Of a stretch of DNA of 64,000 nucleotides, positions 1-8,208 are shown one piece after another. Position numbers and translations under genes: made by a program. The first letter of the stretch is position 1; the number at the start of each line of letters is the position of its first letter. The stretch covers positions 310,001 to 374,000 of the forward strand of contig NZ_PJIR01000002.1 in NCBI RefSeq assembly GCF_002929355.1, written 5' to 3'. The stretch comes from Arthrobacter sp. B0490. Its GTDB lineage: Bacteria; Actinomycetota; Actinomycetes; Actinomycetales; Micrococcaceae. The notes beneath the pieces were generated by a model. It saw nothing but the letters and a program-made list of their open reading frames with translations. It had not been told where the DNA came from and did not search any database.

Positions 1-477
1 GTCGAGATGTACGGCCTGTACTTCGCGGACGCGGGCCAGCATCTCGAGCAGCGCCTCCTCGTGGACCACGCCGTGCCGAACTGCAAGTCCCGCGTCACGT
101 ACAAGGGCGCCCTGCAGGGCGTCGATGCCCATACGGTCTGGGTCGGCGACGTCCTGATCCGCAAGGCGGCCGAGGGTACGGACACCTACGAGACCAACCG
201 CAACCTGATCCTCACGGACGGCGCGCGTTCGGACTCCGTCCCGAACCTCGAGATCGAGACCGGCCTCATCGAGGGCGCGGGCCACGCCAGCGCCACCGGT
301 CGGTTCGACGACGAGCACCTCTTCTACCTGATGGCCCGCGGCATCCCCGAGAAGGCAGCACGCCGCCTCGTCGTCCGCGGCTTCCTCACCGAGGTCATCC
401 AGCAGATCAAGGTCCCCGCCCTGGAGGAGCGCCTGTCCGAATCGGTCGAGCGCGAGCTCGCCGCAGGGAACCTGTGA
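1..477 (+). CDS. sufD: Fe-S cluster assembly protein SufD, C-terminal part
   Basis: The frame is open from base 1, so the N-terminal part lies outside the window; about 158 residues are visible. They match the C-terminal beta-helix region of SufB/SufD proteins, including the stretch RNLILTDGARSDSVPNLEI and the helical tail VRGFLTEVIQQI. SufD acts in the cytosol as a scaffold partner of SufB, driven by the SufC ATPase. The stop TGA at 475-477 shares a base with the ATG of the next gene, so translation is probably coupled. I assign SufD rather than SufB from its position before the Rieske gene and sufC, which is typical of Micrococcaceae SUF operons. Confidence 0.9.
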   Translation, partial: VEMYGLYFADAGQHLEQRLLVDHAVPNCKSRVTYKGALQGVDAHTVWVGDVLIRKAAEGTDTYETNRNLILTDGARSDSVPNLEIETGLIEGAGHASATGRFDDEHLFYLMARGIPEKAARRLVVRGFLTEVIQQIKVPALEERLSESVERELAAGNL

Positions 478-836
478 TGGCCGATGCGCCCGGTGGCGAG
501 CTGATCTGCAGCGTCGACGACATCCAGGTCAAGCAGGCGCTCCGCGTCCTGATCGACGACTACCCCGTCGTCGTCGTCCGCGACTCCGACGGCGAGATCC
601 ACGCGCTGGGTGATACGTGCTCCCACGCCGACATCTCCCTGTCCGAGGGCGACGTCGAGGGCTGCGCCATCGAATGCTGGGGCCATGGCTCCCAGTTCGA
701 CCTGCGGAGCGGCGCCCCGCTGCAGCTCCCGGCCTACGAGCCGGTCCCGGTGTTCGCACTCGAGGTCCACGACGGCAACGTCTACGTGGACGTCACCACC
801 GTCACCAACGGAGCGCCCGCCCCGCAGCTCGGCTAG
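477..836 (+). CDS. Rieske [2Fe-2S] ferredoxin-like protein of the SUF operon
   Basis: This is a 119-residue soluble protein. The Rieske ligand pattern is visible as CSH followed 16 residues later by CWGH, the two Cys and two His that hold a [2Fe-2S] cluster. It resembles the small ferredoxin subunits of non-haem dioxygenases, but here it sits between sufD and sufC, so it probably carries electrons or serves as a cluster carrier in Fe-S assembly rather than in aromatic degradation (inference). ATG 477 overlaps the sufD stop as TGATG; a GTG at 474 is also in frame. Confidence 0.85.
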   Translation: MADAPGGELICSVDDIQVKQALRVLIDDYPVVVVRDSDGEIHALGDTCSHADISLSEGDVEGCAIECWGHGSQFDLRSGAPLQLPAYEPVPVFALEVHDGNVYVDVTTVTNGAPAPQLG

Positions 837-892
837 CCGACGCCGTCCGAACCTCCCACGTCCTGCGCAGCAGGCGATGAAGAAAGAACACG

Positions 893-1660
893 ATGACCAC
901 ACTTGCAATCAAGGACCTGTACGTCAGCATCGACACCGAGCAGGGCAACGTCCCCATCCTCAAGGGTGTCACGCTGACGATCAACACCGGCGAGACCCAC
1001 GCGATCATGGGCCCGAACGGTTCCGGCAAGTCGACCCTCGCGTCGACCATCGCCGGCCACCCCCGCTACAAGGTCGACAGCGGTTCGATCACGCTCGACG
1101 GCGAGGACGTCCTGTCGATGAGCGTTGACGAGCGTGCCCGTGCCGGGCTCTTCCTCGCGATGCAGTACCCGGTCGAGGTCCCGGGCGTCACGATGACGAA
1201 CTTCCTGCGCACCGCGAAGACCGCGCTCGACGGTGAGGCGCCGAGCCTGCGCCACTGGACCAAGGACGTCAAGACGGCCATGGCCCAGCTGCGCATCGAC
1301 GCGGACTTCGCCCAGCGCAACGTCAACGAGGGCTTCTCCGGCGGCGAGAAGAAGCGCGTCGAGATCCTCCAGCTCGAGCTCTTCCGCCCGAAGTTCGCGA
1401 TCCTCGACGAGACCGACTCCGGCCTCGACGTGGATGCCCTCAAGGTCGTCTCCGAGGGCGTCAACCGCGAGCACTCGAAGGGCGAGATGGGCACGCTGCT
1501 CATCACCCACTACACGCGCATCCTGCGCTACATCAAGCCGGACTTCGTGCACGTGTTCGTCGCGGGCAGGATCGCCGAGGAGGGCGGGCCGGAACTCGCG
1601 GACCGCCTCGAGGAAGAGGGCTACGATCGTTTCACGGCACAGTCCGCGGTCGAGGCCTAG
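893..1660 (+). CDS. sufC: Fe-S cluster assembly ATPase SufC
   Basis: This 255-residue ABC-type ATPase is the soluble ATPase of the SufBCD scaffold complex. Walker A is GPNGSGKST, the signature is the SufC-typical FSGGEKKR, and Walker B reads FAILDETDSGLDVDAL. Length and motifs fit SufC exactly. The ATG is preceded by an AAGAA-type purine stretch. It lies 56 bp after the Rieske gene and 67 bp before the sufT-like gene, all on one strand, so they are probably one transcript. No sufS or sufU follows inside the window. Confidence 0.96.
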   Translation: MTTLAIKDLYVSIDTEQGNVPILKGVTLTINTGETHAIMGPNGSGKSTLASTIAGHPRYKVDSGSITLDGEDVLSMSVDERARAGLFLAMQYPVEVPGVTMTNFLRTAKTALDGEAPSLRHWTKDVKTAMAQLRIDADFAQRNVNEGFSGGEKKRVEILQLELFRPKFAILDETDSGLDVDALKVVSEGVNREHSKGEMGTLLITHYTRILRYIKPDFVHVFVAGRIAEEGGPELADRLEEEGYDRFTAQSAVEA

Positions 1661-1727
1661 AACTCCCACGATCCCCGGCACGTCCGCGTGCCGACCGTTT
1701 TGAACACCGCCTGAAAGGAAGAGTCGG

Positions 1728-2057
1728 ATGAGTGACGTGCAGCAGGCGCAGACCGCGCTGGATGACATCGAGGAAGCGCTGCGGGACGTGATCGACCCGG
1801 AGCTCGGCGTGAACATCGTCGACCTCGGCCTCCTCTACGGCCTGAACTACGCGGAGGACGGCGCCCTCCTGATCGACATGACCCTCACCACTGCGGCCTG
1901 CCCGCTGACCGACGTGCTCGAGGAGCAGGTGGGTCAGGCGCTGGACGGCGTGGTCGACGCGTGGCGGCTCAACTGGGTGTGGATGCCGCCGTGGGGTCCC
2001 GAACGGATCACCGAGGACGGCCGCGACCAGATGCGGGCCCTCGGCTTCAACATCTGA
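1728..2057 (+). CDS. sufT: SufT-like DUF59 (MIP18 family) Fe-S assembly factor
   Basis: The protein has 109 residues and is a single MIP18/DUF59 domain. Visible family marks are DPELGVNIVDLGLLYG and the Cys-containing TTAACPLTD, followed by the conserved WVWMPPWGPERI. Family members help mature Fe-S proteins, and at the end of a SUF operon this is the likely role. A GGAAGAG ribosome site lies 6-7 nt before the ATG. Its 3' end overlaps the convergent bioN gene by 11 bp. Confidence 0.88.
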   Translation: MSDVQQAQTALDDIEEALRDVIDPELGVNIVDLGLLYGLNYAEDGALLIDMTLTTAACPLTDVLEEQVGQALDGVVDAWRLNWVWMPPWGPERITEDGRDQMRALGFNI

Positions 2058-2847
2058 GGTGTCGCGGGGGCGCGACGCCCGTACGAGAGGGTGGTCCAGG
2101 CGACAGCCGGGGCCGCCCTCCCGCGTCCCACGGGTCGGTGCGCTCCCCGCCCGGCGCGCGGGGAGGCGTCCGACCCGCGCCGGAACCGCTGTCCTCGGGG
2201 CGGCCCTCCCCGATGCCCTCCTCGTCGACGGCACCACCCAGACCGCGGGCGGCGAGGGCTTCACCTGTGCGGTGCGCGTAGGCGACGGCCCCGACCACCA
2301 GGGGCGTGACCGCGACGCGCGGATGGCGGTCGAGGCCGCGCGCACGCGCCGCCTCGCGGACGTCGACGAACAGGCCCGCGAGATAGGGGATGCTGCGCAG
2401 CATGATGGAGAGGGCGAGGGCGAACCGCTCGGGGTCGGCGCCGACCGCGCGGAACGGCCGGGCCAGCCGCGCCACGCCGTCGAGCAGGTCCTGCGTCGGG
2501 GTCGTGAGGGTGACGGCCCGGGCGGCGAGCAGGCAGGCCGCGATGCCGCCGACGACCGCGACGGCGTGCAGCCAGCCCTGGGACACGCCCTGGTAGACCG
2601 CGAGGATCCCGAGCACGGGTGCCGCCGGCAGCAGCATCCGGAGGATCCGCGCCGGGGACTGGTGCGCCCCGATGGTCAGCGCCGCGAGGGACAGCACGAG
2701 CGCCACCGCGCTGGTCGCCGGTGACCGCCACGCGATCACGACGACGGCGCACGCCAGGGACACGACGGCCTTCACCGGCAGCGGTGTCCGGTAGAGGAAG
2801 CCGGAGCCGGGCTGGTAGAGACCGAGCGTGCTGCCGTACCCCCTCAC
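2047..2847 (-). CDS. bioN: ECF transporter T component BioN-like (EcfT/CbiQ family)
   Basis: This 266-residue membrane protein belongs to the EcfT/CbiQ family and has about five hydrophobic segments in its first 170 residues. The coupling helix motif REAARARG, which contacts the ATPase, is visible near residue 165. It starts with GTG overlapping the bioM stop as GTGA. The last 50 or so residues, after GGAVDEEG, are hydrophilic and rich in Pro, Gly and Arg, longer than usual for BioN, and they run into the end of the opposite sufT gene. Together with BioM and BioY it would form the biotin importer. Confidence 0.88.
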   Translation of the reverse strand: MRGYGSTLGLYQPGSGFLYRTPLPVKAVVSLACAVVVIAWRSPATSAVALVLSLAALTIGAHQSPARILRMLLPAAPVLGILAVYQGVSQGWLHAVAVVGGIAACLLAARAVTLTTPTQDLLDGVARLARPFRAVGADPERFALALSIMLRSIPYLAGLFVDVREAARARGLDRHPRVAVTPLVVGAVAYAHRTGEALAARGLGGAVDEEGIGEGRPEDSGSGAGRTPPRAPGGERTDPWDAGGRPRLSPGPPSRTGVAPPRHLRC

Positions 2848-3542
2848 GGGCCGCCGACCCCCGCCGTCGCCGCGATCTCGCGGTACCGCGCCACCGCGTC
2901 CCTCGGCAGCCCGTCGAAGACGATCCGGCCGTCGTCGACGACGAGCGTCCTGTCGCTCTCGAGGGCGAAGTCCAGGTTGTGGGTCGTGAAGACGACCTGC
3001 TGGTCGAGTCCGGCGACGAGCGCCCGGACACGGGCGTCGTTGCGGAGGTCCAGCAACGTCGTGGGCTCGTCGGCGACGAGCACGCGCGGCTCCACGGCGA
3101 GGACGACGGCGAGGGCCAGGATCTGGCGTTCGCCGCCGGAGAGATCGTAGATGCTGCGGTCGGCCAGGTGCTCGATGCCGAACCGCCGCAGGACGGCCTC
3201 GCCGGCCCGCCGCCGGTCCGCGGCCGGCAGCTTCCGGCTCCGCAGGGACAATTCCACGTCCTCGCGACCCGTGGGCATGACGAGCTGCGACAGGGGATCG
3301 GTGAACACGAAGCCGACGCTGCGCCGCACCGCGTGTCCCTGCGACCGCGTGTCCCGGCCGAAGACGGCGACCGACCCCGAGGTGGGGACGAGGAGGCCGT
3401 TGACGAGCCGCAGGAAGGTCGACTTGCCGGAACCGTTGGGCCCGATCACCGAGACCCGCCGCTCGGACAGGGTGAGGGTGAGCGGATGGAGGAGTGTCCG
3501 CCCGTCGTCCGTGCGGACCGCCGCGCCGCTGAACTCAAGCAC
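2844..3542 (-). CDS. bioM: Biotin ECF transporter ATPase BioM
   Basis: A 232-residue ABC ATPase with Walker A GPNGSGKST, signature LSGGERQILALA and Walker B VLVADEPTTLLDL. It energises the BioY/BioN importer from the cytosolic side. The GTG start overlaps the bioY stop by 8 bp and its stop overlaps the bioN start by 4 bp, so the three genes are a tightly coupled operon. The assignment to biotin rather than cobalt rests on the neighbouring BioY. Confidence 0.9.
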   Translation of the reverse strand: MLEFSGAAVRTDDGRTLLHPLTLTLSERRVSVIGPNGSGKSTFLRLVNGLLVPTSGSVAVFGRDTRSQGHAVRRSVGFVFTDPLSQLVMPTGREDVELSLRSRKLPAADRRRAGEAVLRRFGIEHLADRSIYDLSGGERQILALAVVLAVEPRVLVADEPTTLLDLRNDARVRALVAGLDQQVVFTTHNLDFALESDRTLVVDDGRIVFDGLPRDAVARYREIAATAGVGGP

Positions 3543-4173
3543 GCGGCACGGGCCGCCCCGCGAGGAGCCGCGGGAAGGCGCGGTGGACCGACACGGCGAG
3601 CACCGCGGCCAGCAGGTTCTTCACGACGTCACCGGGCAGGTACGCGGCATCGACGACGATCGCGTCCCGCACGGGCAGCCCCGCGTTGACGACCAGCCCG
3701 GCGATGCCGAGCGGGTGGATCGTCAGCAGGCTCGCGGCGAGGCACGCGAGGAACAGCAGGAGCGTCCTGGAGCGCTTCGCCCGGCGAAGGACGACGACGG
3801 CCAGGAGCCCGGACACGAGGGCCGCCAGCGGGAACGCCACGAGGTAGCCGGCCGACGGTCCGGCGAGCACGCCGAAGCCCCCACTGAAACCGCTGAACAC
3901 GGGCAGGCCGATCAGCCCTGCGACGAGATACAGCAGCACGGCGGCCGTTCCGCGGGCCGGTCCGAGCACGATCCCGGCGAGCATCACGCCGAGCGTCTGC
4001 AGTGTGATCGGCACCCCGAGCGGGCCCACCGGGATACCGGGTAGGATTGCAAGGGCGGCGATGAGGGCGGCGAAGACCGCGACCAGCGAGAGATCGGTGG
4101 CATCCCACCGTGTGCGGGACGACGGCCGGCGGGTGCGGGCCGGTCCTGCATCGGTTTTCCCGGCTGGCTGCAT
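3535..4173 (-). CDS. bioY: Biotin transporter substrate-binding protein BioY
   Basis: This is a 212-residue integral membrane S component with six predicted helices. BioY-family marks include PVGPLGVPITLQTLGVML, a glycine-rich FSGGFGVLAGPSAGY and YLPGDVVKNLLA. I chose ATG 4173 because a clear GGAGG lies 7 nt before it; the frame stays open further upstream but without a ribosome site. It is the first gene of bioYMN. A -10 like TAGTCT (minus strand, 4260-4265) would give a leader of about 80 nt that can fold in several ways. Confidence 0.93.
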   Translation of the reverse strand: MQPAGKTDAGPARTRRPSSRTRWDATDLSLVAVFAALIAALAILPGIPVGPLGVPITLQTLGVMLAGIVLGPARGTAAVLLYLVAGLIGLPVFSGFSGGFGVLAGPSAGYLVAFPLAALVSGLLAVVVLRRAKRSRTLLLFLACLAASLLTIHPLGIAGLVVNAGLPVRDAIVVDAAYLPGDVVKNLLAAVLAVSVHRAFPRLLAGRPVPRA

Positions 4174-4253
4174 GGCACATCCTCCTTCAGCGGGCCGGAG
4201 TCGCACCGGCCACTCCGGTGATCTGTCGGATTCCTCCAGCCGCAACTGCTTCT
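4174..4253 (-). promoter_or_regulatory. Possible structured leader of bioYMN
   Basis: Read on the minus strand, this 80-nt stretch can form at least three mutually exclusive hairpins: CACCGG with CCGGTG, CCGGAGT with ACTCCGG, and GGCCGG with CCGGCC. They lie just before the Shine-Dalgarno sequence. This suggests RNA-level control of biotin uptake, but no known riboswitch consensus is fully met. GC-rich DNA forms such pairings easily, so confidence is low. Confidence 0.3.
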
Positions 4254-4340
4254 GTACCGAGACTAGCGCCGGTCATCAGGGACTCCCTTGTGGGATTCCT
4301 ACAACAAACGCCGTCTCCGGCACCATCGAAAGGCCCCACC

Positions 4341-5939
4341 GTGATTAGCGTATCGAACCTGGAGCTCCGGGCCGGAGCCCGCCTGCTCATGGACGAGGTC
4401 TCCTTCCGGGTCGACAAGGGCGACAAGATCGGGCTCGTGGGGCGCAACGGCGCCGGCAAGACGACGCTCACGAAGGTGCTGGCGGGTGAGTCGCTGCCCG
4501 CCGGCGGCACGGTGACCCGCTCGGGCGAGATCGGGTACCTGCCGCAGGATCCCCGGACGCCGAACATGGAGCAGCTCGCCCGCGACCGCATCCTGTCCGC
4601 CCGCAACCTCGACGCCGTCGTCGGGGAGCTGCGCCAGGCGCACGAGGACATGGCGAGCGAGAAGACGTCGGTGCGGAACAAGGCGATGGCCCGGTACGAC
4701 CGCATCGAGACGGCGTTCCTCGCGGGCGGCGGCTACGCGACCGAAGCCGAGGCGGCGTCCATCTCCTCCAACCTCTCGCTGCCCGAGCGCATCCTCAACC
4801 AGCCCCTCAAGACCCTGTCCGGCGGCCAGCGCCGGCGCGTGGAGCTCGCCCGCATCCTGTTCTCGGGCGCCGAGACCATGCTCCTCGACGAGCCCACGAA
4901 CCACCTCGACGCCGATTCCATCACCTGGCTCCGCGAGTTCCTCAAGAACCACCAGGGGGGCCTGATCGTCATCAGCCACGACGTGGAGCTCCTCGAGGCC
5001 ACCGTGAACAAGGTGTTCCAGCTCGACGCGAACCGCGGGACGATCGACATCTACAACATGGGCTGGAAGCGGTACCAGCTGCAGCGCGAGACGGACGAGC
5101 GTGCGCGCAAGCGCGAGCGTGCGAATGCGGAGAAGAAGGCGCACGTCCTCATGGACCAGGCGAACAAGATGCGCGCCAAGGCGTCCAAGGCCGTCGCCGC
5201 CCAGAACATGGCCAAGCGCGCGGAGCGGCTGCTCGGCGGGCTCGACGCCGTGCGCACCTCGGACCGCGTCGCGGCCCTGCGCTTCCCGGACCCGTCGCCG
5301 TGCGGCAAGACGCCCATGACGGCGGAGGGCCTCAGCAAGTCCTACGGCTCGCTCGAGATCTTCACCGACGTCGACCTGGCGATCGACCGCGGTTCCAAGG
5401 TGGTGATCCTCGGGCTCAACGGCGCGGGGAAGACGACCCTGCTGCGCATGCTCGCCGGGGTGGACACGCCCGACACCGGGAAGGTGATCGCCGGCCACGG
5501 CCTCAAGGTCGGGTACTACGCGCAGGAGCACGAGACGCTCGACACGCAGCGGACCGTCCTCGAGAACATGAAGTCCTCGGCACCGGACATGCAGGACGCC
5601 GAGGTGCGCGGCATCCTCGGCTCGTTCCTGTTCTCCGGCGACGACGTCAACAAGCCCGCCGGTGTGCTCTCCGGCGGCGAGAAGACCCGCCTGGCGCTCG
5701 CCACGATCGTCGCGTCCTCGGCCAACGTGCTGCTCCTCGACGAGCCGACGAACAACCTCGACCCCGCCAGCCGCGCCGAGATCCTCGGGGCGCTCAGGAA
5801 CTACAGCGGAGCCGTGGTGATGGTCAGCCACGACGAGGGAGCGGTGGACGCCCTCGACCCCGAGCGCGTCGTCCTGCTGCCCGACGGCGTCGAGGACCTC
5901 TGGAACTCCGACTACCTGGAACTCGTCACACTGGCCTGA
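4341..5939 (+). CDS. ABC-F family ATP-binding protein
   Basis: A 532-residue protein with two ABC domains and no membrane segment. Walker A motifs are GRNGAGKTT and GLNGAGKTT, signatures LSGGQRRRVELA and LSGGEKTRLALA, with a charged linker between them at about residues 235-300 (RARKRERANAEKKAH). This is the ABC-F layout; members bind the ribosome and act in translation or antibiotic protection. GTG 4341 is chosen because AAAGG lies 7 nt upstream and the ABC domain begins at once. The frame is open further upstream, but that part would run into the divergent bioY gene. The specific subfamily cannot be told from the sequence alone. Confidence 0.9.
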   Translation: MISVSNLELRAGARLLMDEVSFRVDKGDKIGLVGRNGAGKTTLTKVLAGESLPAGGTVTRSGEIGYLPQDPRTPNMEQLARDRILSARNLDAVVGELRQAHEDMASEKTSVRNKAMARYDRIETAFLAGGGYATEAEAASISSNLSLPERILNQPLKTLSGGQRRRVELARILFSGAETMLLDEPTNHLDADSITWLREFLKNHQGGLIVISHDVELLEATVNKVFQLDANRGTIDIYNMGWKRYQLQRETDERARKRERANAEKKAHVLMDQANKMRAKASKAVAAQNMAKRAERLLGGLDAVRTSDRVAALRFPDPSPCGKTPMTAEGLSKSYGSLEIFTDVDLAIDRGSKVVILGLNGAGKTTLLRMLAGVDTPDTGKVIAGHGLKVGYYAQEHETLDTQRTVLENMKSSAPDMQDAEVRGILGSFLFSGDDVNKPAGVLSGGEKTRLALATIVASSANVLLLDEPTNNLDPASRAEILGALRNYSGAVVMVSHDEGAVDALDPERVVLLPDGVEDLWNSDYLELVTLA

Positions 5940-5954
5940 TCTCGGCTGGAGCCG

Positions 5955-7289
5955 TCATGCCGCGTCGACCGCACGGGACTCGAGGGCGGGTACCGTGCGC
6001 ATCGGCGGGTGACCGACCGCCGCTCGTCGTCGCGGGCTCGTCCAGATCCCGCTCGATCCGGCCGTGACGAACGCCTTCGGGATCTGACTCAGGCAGATCG
6101 CCGCGTCCAGCATGCGCACCAGGGGGAACAGCAGCCCGAAGAGCAGGTAGCCCGGGCGCCTGAGCAGCACGGCCGCCAGGACCGACAGCAGGAAGTCGGG
6201 CAGCAGCACACCCACGAGCACGGCCTCCACCGGCAGGGCGTTGGCGATCCAGTCGACGGGCTGCGGCACCTGCTGCATCTCGGCCGGCAGCGCGTCGAAG
6301 ACCAGGGACAGTGCGAGGAGGGGCAGCAGGGTCAGGAGGAGCACCCCGCTGACGACGATCTCGATGATGTGCACCCACAGGTTCACCCAGAACTTGGAGA
6401 ACCGGAAGCGGTGCCGCCGGACGGTCTGCCAGAACCCCAGGTTCCAGCGCCGGATCTGGCGCATGTAGTCCCCGAGGTTGTCAGGATCCTCCGTGTACGC
6501 GACGGCCGCCGAGGGATGGAAGGCGATGCGTCCGAGCTTCCTCGCGTGCACGTCGAAGGTCATGTTGAAGTCCTCGATGACCAGCCCGCGGCCCGCGACG
6601 TCGATGTGCCGAAGGACCGAGGTGCGGTACATGCTCGCGAAGCCGGGCACGATGTTCACCACGTTCGCGCCCTTGGCCGCCTGCCCGTACTTGAGCAGCA
6701 GCTGCACGATGAGGTACAGCCTGTCCCGGTACGCCACGAGGAAGCGCCCGAGCAGGGGGCGGCGGCCGGTCCCGACGATGGACTTCGCGCGGCCGGCCAC
6801 GGCGGCGACCCCAGGGTCGGCGAAGAGGGGGAGGCCGGTCGTCAGGTACTCCTTGGTCGGGCGCGTGTCGGCGTCGAGGATGAGGACCACCTCGAAACGG
6901 TCGCAGAGCTCGAAGTACCGGATTCCCTCCGCCAGGGCTCCGGCCTTGCCGCGGTTGACGGTGAGGTCCAGGACGTTGACGCCCATGCCCTGCGCGATGG
7001 GGACGGTGGCGTCGCTGGACCTGTCGGACACCACGTGGATGTTCGCCGGTGCCACCAGCGCCGACGCCGCACGGAGCGACTGCTCGATCGAGGCCGCCTC
7101 GTTGTGGGCGGCGATCAGGACCGCCACCTGGCTGACGTCGGGGGTGCCCCGGGGCGGACCTCCCCGGCGGGTGGAGGTCAGGCGGCGGAACACCTCGCCG
7201 ATGCTGCGGCCCAGACCGACGAGGCTCCAGAAGGTCGTGCTGACACCGATCACCAGCAGGACCACGACTACGTAGGTCAGGACATCCAT
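5955..7289 (-). CDS. Processive family 2 glycosyltransferase (polysaccharide synthase)
   Basis: This 444-residue membrane enzyme has an N-terminal helix (residues 3-24), a cytosolic GT-A domain and several C-terminal helices. The GT2 motifs of processive beta-glycan synthases are in order: DAD at 139-141, catalytic-base ED at 239-240 and the QIRRW (Q/RxxRW) motif at 278-282. The architecture is like PgaC/IcaA N-acetylglucosaminyltransferases and hyaluronan synthase. It is the last gene of the minus-strand polysaccharide operon, 50 bp after the preceding gene. It probably polymerises and exports the glycan; the sugar substrate is not determined. Confidence 0.85.
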   Translation of the reverse strand: MDVLTYVVVVLLVIGVSTTFWSLVGLGRSIGEVFRRLTSTRRGGPPRGTPDVSQVAVLIAAHNEAASIEQSLRAASALVAPANIHVVSDRSSDATVPIAQGMGVNVLDLTVNRGKAGALAEGIRYFELCDRFEVVLILDADTRPTKEYLTTGLPLFADPGVAAVAGRAKSIVGTGRRPLLGRFLVAYRDRLYLIVQLLLKYGQAAKGANVVNIVPGFASMYRTSVLRHIDVAGRGLVIEDFNMTFDVHARKLGRIAFHPSAAVAYTEDPDNLGDYMRQIRRWNLGFWQTVRRHRFRFSKFWVNLWVHIIEIVVSGVLLLTLLPLLALSLVFDALPAEMQQVPQPVDWIANALPVEAVLVGVLLPDFLLSVLAAVLLRRPGYLLFGLLFPLVRMLDAAICLSQIPKAFVTAGSSGIWTSPRRRAAVGHPPMRTVPALESRAVDAA

Positions 7290-7339
7290 GATTCTCCATT
7301 ATCGGGACGAGGGGTGAAGGGGATCATCGCGGCGCCCAC

Positions 7340-8101
7340 TTACTGGACCTGGCTGGTGGTGACGATGCGCCGCCAGGGCCCGTCCGGGACGTCCTCCTCG
7401 TCGACGAACTGCCAGTCGACGCGGTCGTCCTGACCGTCGAGGTCGCTGAACCCCAGGCAGCCGTTGATGGCGGGGGACACGTCCAGGCCGGCACCGCTGT
7501 ACTCGGTGCTCGCGGGACGTCGGTCGTCCGTGCCGAAGACGTACGCGCTGTCGTCGTACACCGCCGGTCCAGCATCCTGGATCTGCCCGTAGCACACGGC
7601 GGAGCCCTTCCTCAGTTTCACCCAACGGTTCTTCATGAAGCTGTGCTGCCTGCTCGTCAGGAGCGCCGGGTTGTCCGCGGCCTCCTCCGCCGCCCAGGGG
7701 ATGACGGTGCCGCGCTGGGCGAAGGCCTCGGGATTGTTGAGGTCGTCGAACGGCAGGTCCAGGTAGAACGGGTTCTGCAGGGGCGTCATGCTGCTGGGGA
7801 AGTAGCCGTTGGAGGCCACACGAGGTTCCGTGCTGCAGCCGTCGGCCGTCCGGATGCCGTCGCACCCTCCGTAGCTCTCCATCCACCGCGAGTCGTAGGT
7901 GGAGAACTCCTGGCTGCCGTCCTCCGCGTCCGGGTCGTGGATCTCCCCCACCCAGAAGGTCGTGGAGACGATGTCCGTGTGCCAGGGGTACTTGCTCTTC
8001 CCCTGCGTGGCGACGATCGCCGTCGTGCCGGCGAGGAGCAGCGCGACAGCCGCAACCGCCAGCACGATCGTGCGCCGGGGGGATCGGGTGCGGACTGCCA
8101 C
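7340..8101 (-). CDS. Membrane-anchored extracytoplasmic protein of unknown function
   Basis: I do not recognise the family. The protein has 253 residues: a short basic N-terminus (RTRSPRR), one hydrophobic segment (about residues 10-29) and a soluble extracytoplasmic part rich in Asp, Trp and Tyr with four cysteines, enough for two disulfides. GTG 8101 is chosen because AAAGGA lies 7 nt upstream; the frame is open further upstream without a ribosome site. It lies between the secreted deacetylase and the glycosyltransferase, so it may be an accessory or anchoring part of the polysaccharide machine (inference from context). Confidence 0.75.
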   Translation of the reverse strand: MAVRTRSPRRTIVLAVAAVALLLAGTTAIVATQGKSKYPWHTDIVSTTFWVGEIHDPDAEDGSQEFSTYDSRWMESYGGCDGIRTADGCSTEPRVASNGYFPSSMTPLQNPFYLDLPFDDLNNPEAFAQRGTVIPWAAEEAADNPALLTSRQHSFMKNRWVKLRKGSAVCYGQIQDAGPAVYDDSAYVFGTDDRRPASTEYSGAGLDVSPAINGCLGFSDLDGQDDRVDWQFVDEEDVPDGPWRRIVTTSQVQ

Positions 8102-8208
8102 CGGTGGATCCTTTCTCGCTGTCGGTTCGTGGAGGGTCCTGCGGGGGTTCCCCGCCGGTCGATCGTCCGCAGCGCGTGCTGCGTGGGCGCCCGCACCCGT
8201 TCCCGTGG

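Noticed and set aside
4174-4260. Cobalamin riboswitch upstream of bioY
   Set aside because: Only one hairpin resembles the motif; the B12 box and the conserved core are missing, and the operon carries biotin-type genes.
8102-8208. N-terminal extension of the anchored protein up to 8215
   Set aside because: The frame is open but has no ribosome site there and would overlap the deacetylase stop; the GTG at 8101 has AAAGGA at ideal distance.
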